Part shown: positions 7,111 to 12,524 of the stretch, one piece after another
How positions within the stretch are numbered: the first letter of the stretch is position 1
Layout of the letters: each line of letters opens with the position of its first letter
DNA from: an uncultured Fretibacterium sp.
GTDB taxonomy: Bacteria; Synergistota; Synergistia; Synergistales; Aminobacteriaceae
Length of the DNA stretch: 12,524 bases
Reading direction: 5' to 3'
NCBI GenBank assembly: GCA_937911045.1
Contig: CALEPX010000034.1
Location: 1-12,524 of the forward strand
Notes under the pieces: generated by a model
Told to the model about the DNA's origin: nothing
The model's database searches: none
The model's input: only the letters and a program-made list of their open reading frames with translations
Made by a program: the position numbers and the translations under genes

Positions 7111-8481
7111 ATGAACATTAAAAAATTTTTCAAACAAGCTTTCTCCACTGTGTTAATCGTCTCGTGCGTGCTGACATCCTCTGTCGTCAATGCGGAAGAA
7201 GATTTTGCACAAAAAATTCAAACCTTAACCGCACAAATTCAAAGCAATCCGGACTCACCAGAGGCTTATTTCAATCGCGGCAATGCTTACGTAGATCTTG
7301 AGCAATACGAGCAAGCTATTGCCGATTACAACAAAGCTATCGAACTCAATCCCAATTACGCCTCAGCGTATAATAATCGCGGTTACGCTTACGGCAATCT
7401 CAATCAATACGAACATGCCATTGTCGACTACAACAAAGCTATTGAACTCAATCCCAATTATGCCTCAGCGTATAATAATCGTGGTTACGCTTACGACAGT
7501 CTCAATCAATACGAACATGCCATTGTCGACTACAACAAAGCTATTGAACTCAATCCCAATTATGCCTCAGCGTATAATAATCGCGGTTACGCTTACGACA
7601 ATCTCAATCAATACGAACGCGCCATTGTCGACTACAACAAAGCTATCGAACTCAATCCCAATTATGCCTCAGCGTATAATAATCGCGGTTACGCTTACGA
7701 CAATCTCAATCAATACGAACGCGCCATTGTCGACTACAACAAAGCTATCGAACTCAATCCCAATTATGCCTCAGCGTACAACAATCGCGGTTATGACTAT
7801 TACCGTCTCAAGAAATACAAACAAGCTATTCAAGATCTAAACAAAGCCATCGAACTTAATCCGAATTATGACATAGCGTATAATAATCGTGGACTCGTTT
7901 ACGACCGTCTTGAAAAACACGAACGCGCTATTGCCGATTACAACAGAGCTATTAAAATCGATCCTAATTACGCCGTAGCGTACTTCAATCGCGGCAACGT
8001 TTACTTCAATTTGAAACAATACGAACGAGCAATTCAAGACTTCAGCAGAGCTATCGAACTTAATCCGAATTATGCCTCGGCGTACAACAATCGTGGTCAC
8101 GCTTACTACTGTCTTGAACAATACGAGCAAGCACTTCAAGACTTCAATAAAGCTATTGAAATTGATCCCAATGATGCCGTGGCGTATAACAATTGCGGTC
8201 ACACTTACAAACACCTTGGACAATACGAGCGAGCAATTCAAGACTTTAGTAGAGCTATCGAACTCAATCCCAATTACGCCTCAGCGTACTACAGTCGCGG
8301 AGATATTCGCTTCATGAAAAAAAATTATGAACAAGCCGCTACCGACTTCAGCAAGTTCATCAATCTTGAGCCCAATGAACCCGACGGTTACGAAATGCGC
8401 GGCAAATGTTATCAAGCTCTCGGCGACAATCAAAAAGCCCAGGCGGACTTCGACAAAGCTAAACAGCTGAGCAAAAATTGA
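7111..8481 (+). CDS. Exported TPR-repeat protein
   Basis: The 456-residue protein starts at the ATG at 7111, eight bases after AAGGAAGG (7095-7102). Residues 1-28 are a signal sequence (cleavage likely after SVVNA); LIVSC at residues 15-19 also fits a lipoprotein box, so a lipid-anchored form is possible. The rest is made of 12 consecutive 34-residue tetratricopeptide repeats, with the consensus AYNNRGYAY...L.QYE.AI.DYNKAIELNPNY, and there is no catalytic domain. TPR stacks bind partner proteins, so this is a probable scaffold or adaptor at the cell envelope. Repeats 2-5 are nearly identical in protein and DNA, showing recent expansion; later ones are more divergent. It sits between two copies of the secreted-protein block and may act on these products. 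The specific partner is unknown. Confidence 0.85.
   Translation: MNIKKFFKQAFSTVLIVSCVLTSSVVNAEEDFAQKIQTLTAQIQSNPDSPEAYFNRGNAYVDLEQYEQAIADYNKAIELNPNYASAYNNRGYAYGNLNQYEHAIVDYNKAIELNPNYASAYNNRGYAYDSLNQYEHAIVDYNKAIELNPNYASAYNNRGYAYDNLNQYERAIVDYNKAIELNPNYASAYNNRGYAYDNLNQYERAIVDYNKAIELNPNYASAYNNRGYDYYRLKKYKQAIQDLNKAIELNPNYDIAYNNRGLVYDRLEKHERAIADYNRAIKIDPNYAVAYFNRGNVYFNLKQYERAIQDFSRAIELNPNYASAYNNRGHAYYCLEQYEQALQDFNKAIEIDPNDAVAYNNCGHTYKHLGQYERAIQDFSRAIELNPNYASAYYSRGDIRFMKKNYEQAATDFSKFINLEPNEPDGYEMRGKCYQALGDNQKAQADFDKAKQLSKN
7360..7767 (+). repeat. 102-bp tandem repeats inside the TPR gene
   Basis: Four 34-codon units follow each other at 7360-7461, 7462-7563, 7564-7665 and 7666-7767. The third and fourth of these are identical over all 102 bases by eye, and the first two differ by only a few bases. 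A fifth unit (7768-7869) starts the same way and then diverges. Unit length is a multiple of three, so gain or loss of units keeps the frame. Confidence 0.85.
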
Positions 8482-8529
8482 GGTCGCCCTGAAAATTTTT
8501 AAGTTCAGCGAAGACGAGGAGATTATGCT

Positions 8530-8956
8530 ATGAAAAAATTTTTGTTACCGATGTTCTTGGCGTTCGCGCTTTTGATTCCTTCGATTCAAGTTCAAGCGGC
8601 AGATGTTCCCAACTTCAAATAAGTTGTCGGTGACAGCGTCGGCGGCGGTTAAACGAGAGAATAAAAAAGATTATCGCGTCTACACTTATATAGTTGATGA
8701 TAAATATAGCACGGGACTCGCAGAACAGTATGTAAACTTTTTACAAGAGAACGGCATTACTTTGATTGAGCATAAAAAAAATCGCTTTAAAGACGAGATA
8801 GATTATTGGGAGACGCATTTCATTGAAAAATGGTTTTTTAGTTGCAGAAAACACCGCGTGATATTCAGTGAATCTTAGCGTACAGTAAATTATGAAATAC
8901 GCTGGGTAACATTTTCTGTCCAAGTAGCTAACGAGCTTACTTATGAAGAGGATTAA
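8530..8956 (+). pseudogene. Broken copy of the gene at 5187 (family A)
   Basis: The ATG at 8530 opens an intact signal peptide (MKKFLLPMFLAFALLIPSIQ followed by VQA) and ADVPNFK, then a TAA at 8620-8622 and another at 8650-8652. After a frameshift the sequence continues as DYRVYTYIVDD, ITLIEHKKN and EKWFFSCRKH, meets a TAG at 8876-8878, and then the same frame gives VTFSVQVANELTYEED with a TAA at 8954-8956. The parent at 5187 contains all these blocks in order. A ribosome binding site (GAGGAG near 8516-8521) is still present. The open frame at 8603-8878 alone is not a gene. Confidence 0.85.
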
Positions 8957-8959
8957 ATC

Positions 8960-9604
8960 ATGAGAGATATTTTCAGAATTACTTGTGTCGTTGTGTTGAC
9001 GGCAATTTATTTTATAACCTGCGCCTCGACAGTCTCCGCCGACAAAACAGATTGGACAGACGAAAACTATAAATTCTCCAACATTCAGCGTGTCTACTTG
9101 TGTAAGGTGGACACTTTTTCGTTCACAGATTTGGATGCGTCGACGGTAGAAAAAATCCAAAACAGTTGTAAAAAGTTCGCAGACAAATTAAAAGGCGTTG
9201 TCTTTGTAGATTCGGAAGAACTTGCAGATATAAAGATTGTAACAAAAATAACTCGGTGGACAAATTGGAATCGTCCCGTTCCCGAAAGCATAGAAGTTTA
9301 TTATGAAGGTTGGGAGAAACGCCGCGTAAAAGATCGCGACGGTAAATGGAGAACAGAGTCTCATCACAAAACCTCAAGAGCGTATTTTCCTGGCGCAAAC
9401 AGGCGGGAGAGAAAAATTCCTGCTCATAATATTCAGGAATCGTTATTGAAAGTTTTTTTCGAGGTTTATGATACCAAAAATGAAAATTTGATTATGAGCC
9501 GCGAAGATGTACGTGACAAAGGCGGTTGGTACAAACAGACTGAAATGTTCAAGCGCAGTTGCAAAGATTTTTTCAAAGAGCTTAATAAAATATTAAAACG
9601 GTAA
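8960..9604 (+). CDS. Exported protein of unknown function, family B, copy 2
   Basis: The 214-residue product is a full-length paralogue of the protein at 5622. It shares the ITCASTVSA signal-peptide end, DKTDW, FSNIQRVYLCKVDT, IEVYYEGWEKRRVK, YFPGANR and the basic C-terminus. The two differ at many positions spread over the whole length, so the duplication is not recent or the copies have diverged under weak constraint. It starts three bases after the stop of the broken family-A gene, exactly as its paralogue follows the intact one. This shows the pair was duplicated as a unit, and that this second gene stayed intact while its partner decayed. Function and exact localisation (periplasmic, secreted or lipid-anchored) are not known. 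It is the last gene of the plus-strand block, before the terminators at 9813 and 9887. Confidence 0.75.
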   Translation: MRDIFRITCVVVLTAIYFITCASTVSADKTDWTDENYKFSNIQRVYLCKVDTFSFTDLDASTVEKIQNSCKKFADKLKGVVFVDSEELADIKIVTKITRWTNWNRPVPESIEVYYEGWEKRRVKDRDGKWRTESHHKTSRAYFPGANRRERKIPAHNIQESLLKVFFEVYDTKNENLIMSREDVRDKGGWYKQTEMFKRSCKDFFKELNKILKR

Positions 9605-9676
9605 GATTTTTGTAAAAGTAATACCAAAATAACCTACAAAGTATGAGAAATTTAAATGAAATTTGATACTATGGGC

Positions 9677-9873
9677 GTGCGGAAAAAAGTCTGTAAATAG
9701 CCAGCTCGATGTTGATTTGACGTCATTCTTTCAAAGAAAAATTTTTCGTGTGCCTTGAAAGAAATAGGACTCGCGTAACGGACCTTTCTTCGACCACGGA
9801 TTTTACCTTTCACCAACTCAGCAAAAGTTGGCGTTTTTAGGGCGGTTTGCTATTTACACAAAATCGCTGACAC
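9677..9873. repeat. Inverted-repeat element, possible IS remnant or structured RNA
   Basis: TGTAAATAGC (9692-9701) and GCTATTTACA (9849-9858) are perfect inverted repeats. Outside each arm a GTG/CAC lies at the same distance (9677-9679 and 9871-9873), which gives 25-base ends. The right end (GCTATTTACAC, then GCTGACAC) resembles, from memory, terminal repeats of IS256-type elements, but no transposase remains and no target duplication is visible. Folded as RNA, the outer stem would close a junction with the 9-bp stem at 9726-9763 and the hairpin at 9813-9831. Confidence 0.4.
9813..9839 (+). terminator. Short hairpin with T-run
   Basis: CCAACT (9813-9818) pairs with AGTTGG (9826-9831) over a seven-base loop and is followed by CGTTTTTA. 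It is a weak intrinsic terminator candidate for the plus-strand block. Confidence 0.45.
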
Positions 9874-9886
9874 AGTCAATATAAAG

Positions 9887-9916
9887 AAGTCTCAACTATC
9901 AAGTCGGGGCTTTTTT
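9887..9916 (+). terminator. Intrinsic terminator ending the plus-strand block
   Basis: The arms AAGTCTCAACT (9887-9897) and AGTCGGGGCTT (9902-9912) form an 11-position stem with one mismatch and two G:U pairs, a four-base loop and then a run of six T (9911-9916). The wobble pairs work only in the plus-strand RNA; in the minus-strand RNA they become A/C mismatches. So it mainly serves the plus-strand genes, although it also sits right after the stop of the minus-strand gene. Confidence 0.65.
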
Positions 9917-11702
9917 ATAATTCACGAATAATTTTCTTGCGAAGTAACTCATCCTTATCGAGTTCGCTCATCAGCTCCCAATCTTTTTCCATTTCCAAAT
10001 TATTGCCGGTGGAGCGAGCGACCAGTTGCACTGCTTCCGGCTCCATTAAAATAGCATCAGCGATTAACGATGCCACTTGATTTTTCGTCAACGTATCGGA
10101 AACCGTTACCCGATAACGAGTGTTGACTTTATCGCGGGCGATTCGGTCTTCCAGTGCGTTCATTTGCTCTTTGGAATGATTCATGCGCGGAATCAGTTCT
10201 TTAGCTCGTGTCTCGATTTCCTCCAGCTGACGAACAAACCTATAATTCTTGCGAAGAATTCCAGCGGCTATCGTTTCGATTTTTCGCACCGCTTCATGCT
10301 CCTGACATAACTTTTCCAGCTCAGTTTGTTTATTTTGCAGAGAAAACTTAATTTGGTCGAGACGAGTCTTTTCCACTTCTAAAATTGTCCGCTGTTTCAG
10401 CAAATAATATTGTTGTTGCAAAAATGTTGAACGCGGGAATACTGTCCAATCTCTCGTCTGGAACTCTTTTTCTTCCTTAGCATAAGCAAGCAATTTTGGC
10501 GCGAGCTGTTGCTCTTCTTTTTTGTAGCGTCGAATTTCTTCGCGCAGTCGTTTGAAATTTCCGCGCACAAAAATATTTTTCGCCATAAAGATAGCGCGTT
10601 GAGGTGATATTACTTCGCGTTGTATCTTAAATTTTTGCGAAAGCGTATTCTCGTATTCTTTCTTTAAGCCAAAATACTGGTGGCGAATCAGGTCGTAAAC
10701 TTCGCGCGTCTTAAAACTGCTTTGCGGCTCTTCCATTGTCTGCGCAAACAATTCATTTCTTAGGGCATCTACCGCTTTGTCCAAGTCCTCGCTTGCTCGT
10801 TTCAACATTTTCTTCGCGTAAATGTTTGCTTGTAATATTTGGTGAGTGACAAGCAAAATATTGTTTCTGCATTCGGGCGATTCAAGGCGTTGGTCTATTT
10901 CTTCTACTGATTTCTTCATTACCAATGACGCCGTAAACAGCGAATAGATTTTTGCTTTAACGCCGGCAACAACTTCCTCGTAAGCTTGCAGTTCCTCCTT
11001 TTGTGATTCATCGGGCTTGCGCAACGTCTTCAAAAATTCTTCTAACTGCTTTTTCTGACCGAGTGTCTCAAAATACTTTTGCCAAAGCTCTCGCTCGGAT
11101 TTGCTCATGTATTCCAGTCTGGCTTGTTCTTCAGCGTCGTGTTGAGAAACAATAATGCGCTTCCATTTATTGACTTCCGCTATTGCTGTCAGCATTTTAT
11201 TTTTCATTGTCAAAAGATATGCGGAGATAAATTCTTGCGTTTTATACTCTTTCGAGTCCATAAGACTTTTTGCGCCGGTAGAGGACAACTGAACGGCGTC
11301 TCTGACTTCCAATTCCTCTGCTTCCTTTGTCATTGCATCTATCTTCATCACCAAATCAAAATGCTGTTTGCGCAGTCCGCGAAATTTCTTCAATCGTTCC
11401 AATTTCGAGTCGTCGTCCTCTTGGCACGAAATTATTCCAATATATTTTTCCGGCACTCGACTAAAAAGTCGCGCAAGAAATGTATCGCCATTTCGCTCCG
11501 CTTCTTCCTTCTGTGCCTTCAGCGTCCTGTGGTCTACTCGTATCGAAAAATCATTTCGCGACAATACTTCATTTTGGATTTCTGCAAAATCTGCTCTCAA
11601 CACCGTTAAAAAATTTTTGTCCGTCCATTTACGAGCTTTGGGTTCGCCACGTTTCCACTTTTCCGCGAAAGAAGGTTGGGAGCCGTCTTTTTTCTTTCTC
11701 AA
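9915..11702 (-). CDS. Relaxase C-terminal part (MobA/MobL-like), coiled coil
   Basis: The open frame gives 595 residues from a TTG at 11702 that is not a credible start; the frame is the 3' part of a longer gene. Near its beginning, WTDKNFLTVLRADFAEIQNE (residues 26-45) followed by IRVDHRTLKAQ (54-64) and VPEKYIG is the pattern seen after the catalytic domain of MobA/MobL-type relaxases (typically W..N..L...VDHRS...Q.....H.G). The remainder, roughly residues 95-540, is rich in Glu, Lys, Gln and Arg with heptad-like spacing and is probably long coiled coil. The HUH catalytic domain, with its metal-binding histidines and nicking Tyr, is absent. The gene belongs to plasmid or integrative-element mobilisation. 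It is convergent with the plus-strand block, with the terminator at 9887 between. Identification rests on a short motif and the linked LPD7-like fragment upstream. Confidence 0.6.
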   Translation of the reverse strand: MRKKKDGSQPSFAEKWKRGEPKARKWTDKNFLTVLRADFAEIQNEVLSRNDFSIRVDHRTLKAQKEEAERNGDTFLARLFSRVPEKYIGIISCQEDDDSKLERLKKFRGLRKQHFDLVMKIDAMTKEAEELEVRDAVQLSSTGAKSLMDSKEYKTQEFISAYLLTMKNKMLTAIAEVNKWKRIIVSQHDAEEQARLEYMSKSERELWQKYFETLGQKKQLEEFLKTLRKPDESQKEELQAYEEVVAGVKAKIYSLFTASLVMKKSVEEIDQRLESPECRNNILLVTHQILQANIYAKKMLKRASEDLDKAVDALRNELFAQTMEEPQSSFKTREVYDLIRHQYFGLKKEYENTLSQKFKIQREVISPQRAIFMAKNIFVRGNFKRLREEIRRYKKEEQQLAPKLLAYAKEEKEFQTRDWTVFPRSTFLQQQYYLLKQRTILEVEKTRLDQIKFSLQNKQTELEKLCQEHEAVRKIETIAAGILRKNYRFVRQLEEIETRAKELIPRMNHSKEQMNALEDRIARDKVNTRYRVTVSDTLTKNQVASLIADAILMEPEAVQLVARSTGNNLEMEKDWELMSELDKDELLRKKIIREL

Positions 11703-12021
11703 ATTCTCTTTGTAAGAGTGGGTCGTGAAAAGAAATGAGCAAATTAAACTGGACTGACACTTCCAGCACAGCTTTTTGAAAATCGGGCGAATCGCTGATA
11801 ATCAGGGGTTTATGTTCCATTACTTCATTAGCGAGCATGAGTGCAATAGAAATGGTGGTCAGGGATGCATTTTTCGTTACCTCTAGTCCACGCTTGGTGT
11901 TTTTGATTGAGCCGAATTGGTCGGTCTTATAAAGGAGCGCATTTATTCCATTGAGTGCGTTTTGAGTTTGAGAGCAGTCGAGATGAAATTGTCGCTGAAG
12001 TTGTTGGATTGTTGCCAGAGT
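11629..12021 (-). pseudogene. Relaxase fragment with LPD7-like domain, frameshifted
   Basis: Immediately 5' of the relaxase frame, another minus-strand frame runs open from a double TGA (12022-12027) to a TAA at 11629. It reads LQRQFHLDCSQTQNALNGIN, then YKTDQFGSIKNTKRGLEVTK, then a stretch with ISIALMLANEVMEH, PLIISDSPDFQKAVLEVSV and LLISFHDPLLQREFEKEK. This order (small-residue helix, a D/G-S-x-x-F-(Q/K) turn, then F-x-D-P-x-L-(Q/E)) matches the large polyvalent protein-associated domain 7 found in many relaxases. At the six-A run near 11691-11696 the coherent protein passes to the frame of 9915-11702 by a +1 shift, so an extra base has been inserted, or the run was misread. The N-terminal relaxase domain should lie beyond 12021 but is replaced by unrelated DNA. 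Confidence 0.6.
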
Positions 12022-12290
12022 TCATCATGAGCGAAGGAACCTTCACGGTTTCCAACCTGGGTATGTTCGGCCTGGATTCTTTCACGGCCATTATCAATCC
12101 GCCGGAAAGCGGTATTCTGGCTCTTGGAAAGATTCAGGAGACGCCGGTCGTGATCGACCATGAGATCGTGATCCGGCCGATGATGTCGATGACGCTTTCC
12201 TATGACCACCGCGTGGTCGACGGAGCTCCGGCGGCCCAGTTCCTGGTACGCGTAAAAGAGTATATCGAAGAGCCTACTCTCATGCTTTGA
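11955..12290 (+). CDS. 2-oxoacid dehydrogenase E2, C-terminal part only
   Basis: The frame carries the end of a dihydrolipoyl acyltransferase catalytic domain: EGTFTVSNLGMFGLDSFTAI, INPPESGILALGKI and the active-site motif YDHRVVDGA with the catalytic His and Asp. This is the acyl-transferring core of pyruvate, acetoin or branched-chain 2-oxoacid dehydrogenase complexes. The E2 match begins only around 12016-12025; the first ~20 codons of the frame lie in the DNA of the minus-strand relaxase fragment and are not E2-like, so the GTG at 11955 is not a real start. A full E2 is over 400 residues with one or more lipoyl domains, so most of the gene is missing. The stop is followed at once by the ribosome binding site of the next gene, as in a normal E2-E3 operon. 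Base composition is far richer in GC than the rest of the window. Confidence 0.85.
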   Translation: MRFEFESSRDEIVAEVVGLLPEFIMSEGTFTVSNLGMFGLDSFTAIINPPESGILALGKIQETPVVIDHEIVIRPMMSMTLSYDHRVVDGAPAAQFLVRVKEYIEEPTLML

Positions 12291-12302
12291 GGAGAAGATA
12301 AT

Positions 12303-12524
12303 ATGGCAGAAAAAGTAATCATGCCCAAGCAGGGCCTGCAGATGACCGAAGGCACGATCCTCAAATGGCTCGTGGCCGAGGGCGGCGCCTGCGAAGAAGG
12401 AAAGCCGTTATTCGAAATGGAAACAGATAAACTGACGATCACGATGGATGCACCGGCAACGGGAACGCTCCTGAAGATCGTACACGGCGAAGGCGATGTC
12501 GTGCCGATCACGGAGACGATCGCC
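12303..12524 (+). CDS. Lipoyl-domain protein, N-terminal part (E3 or E2)
   Basis: The ATG at 12303 follows GGAGAAG (12291-12297), which begins right after the stop of the E2 gene, so the two genes form an operon. The 74 codons in the window encode one complete biotinyl/lipoyl domain: IMPKQGLQMTEGTILKWLV at the start, then ETDKLT with the modified Lys at residue 43, then APATGTLLKI and GDVVPI. The gene runs off the window end. Since it follows an E2, it is most likely a dihydrolipoamide dehydrogenase with an N-terminal lipoyl domain, an arrangement known in acetoin and pyruvate dehydrogenase operons of Firmicutes. A second E2 is the alternative. The base composition matches the E2 fragment, not the rest of the window. 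Confidence 0.8.
   Translation, partial: MAEKVIMPKQGLQMTEGTILKWLVAEGGACEEGKPLFEMETDKLTITMDAPATGTLLKIVHGEGDVVPITETIA

Larger units (their letters stand above)
9605..9914. other. Gene-free spacer with inverted repeats
   Basis: No credible open frame is present. The stretch holds an outer 10-bp inverted repeat (9692-9701 and 9849-9858), an inner 9-bp inverted repeat TTCTTTCAA/TTGAAAGAA (9726-9734 and 9755-9763) and two hairpins followed by T-runs, listed separately. Confidence 0.7.

Noticed and set aside
6750..7121. A 123-codon frame that could be called as a gene
   Set aside because: Its central part is homologous to the protein at 4684, but both ends leave the homologous frame. It is a pseudogene, listed as such.
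7360..7869. Regular repeats as a possible CRISPR array
   Set aside because: The repeats are 102 bp, contiguous and in frame with a TPR protein; there are no unique spacers.
11685..11700. AAAAAAG run as a programmed -1 frameshift site in the relaxase
   Set aside because: The change needed to join the two frames is +1, and the zero-frame codons are GAA AAA AGA, not AAA AAG. The classic -1 slippery mechanism does not fit; an indel is simpler, though transcriptional slippage cannot be excluded.
11943..12209. Minus-strand 88-codon frame opposite the E2 fragment
   Set aside because: It is the antisense shadow of the E2 coding sequence and spans the junction; it has no recognisable motif.

Overview
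The window holds three kinds of DNA: an AT-rich peptide natural-product (RiPP) locus, an AT-rich block of small exported proteins with clear duplication and decay, and the remains of a plasmid-type mobilisation gene. The last ~500 bases are clearly more GC-rich and carry central-metabolism genes. Export-type signal peptides, lipoyl-enzyme genes next to each other and mixed Firmicute-like Shine-Dalgarno sites suggest an anaerobic Firmicute, perhaps a Negativicute. This is an inference, and the taxon cannot be fixed from the sequence alone.

Region 1 (380-4635) is the most interesting part. A radical SAM/SPASM maturase (380-1534) is followed by three paralogous Cys-rich precursor peptides (1723-1899, 1954-2151, 2253-2444) with an almost invariant 35-residue leader and a variable C-x4-C-x3-C type core. 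Next come a ClpP-fold serine protease (2463-2981) and an overlapping ABC exporter (2959-4635) that has no C39 peptidase domain. The likely flow is: the maturase cross-links the core cysteines, the ClpP-like protease removes or helps remove the leader, and the ABC protein exports the product. A strong intrinsic terminator sits between precursors 2 and 3, so it probably sets the ratio of precursors to export machinery. No regulator or dedicated immunity gene is visible.

Region 2 (4684-9604) encodes a family of small secreted proteins of unknown function (4684, 5187, 6334), two broken copies of the same family (6756-7068 and 8530-8956), two paralogous ~213-residue exported proteins (5622 and 8960) and an exported 12-repeat TPR protein (7111-8481). 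The order of genes shows a segmental duplication in which the second copy has partly decayed. The TPR gene contains near-identical 102-bp tandem repeats.

Region 3 (9605-9914) has no gene. It holds a structured or miniature-element-like inverted repeat and two hairpins followed by T-runs, the last being a good terminator for the plus-strand genes.

Region 4 (9915-12021, minus strand) is a MobA/MobL-like relaxase C-terminal part with an LPD7-like segment, split by a one-base frameshift at a six-A run and missing its N-terminal catalytic domain. At about 12015 it meets, head to head, the C-terminal half of a 2-oxoacid dehydrogenase E2 gene on the plus strand. Both genes lose their N-terminal parts at the same point and base composition changes there, so this is either a recombination breakpoint or an assembly chimera. 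The window ends inside a lipoyl-domain protein (12303 onward), probably the E3 of the same complex.
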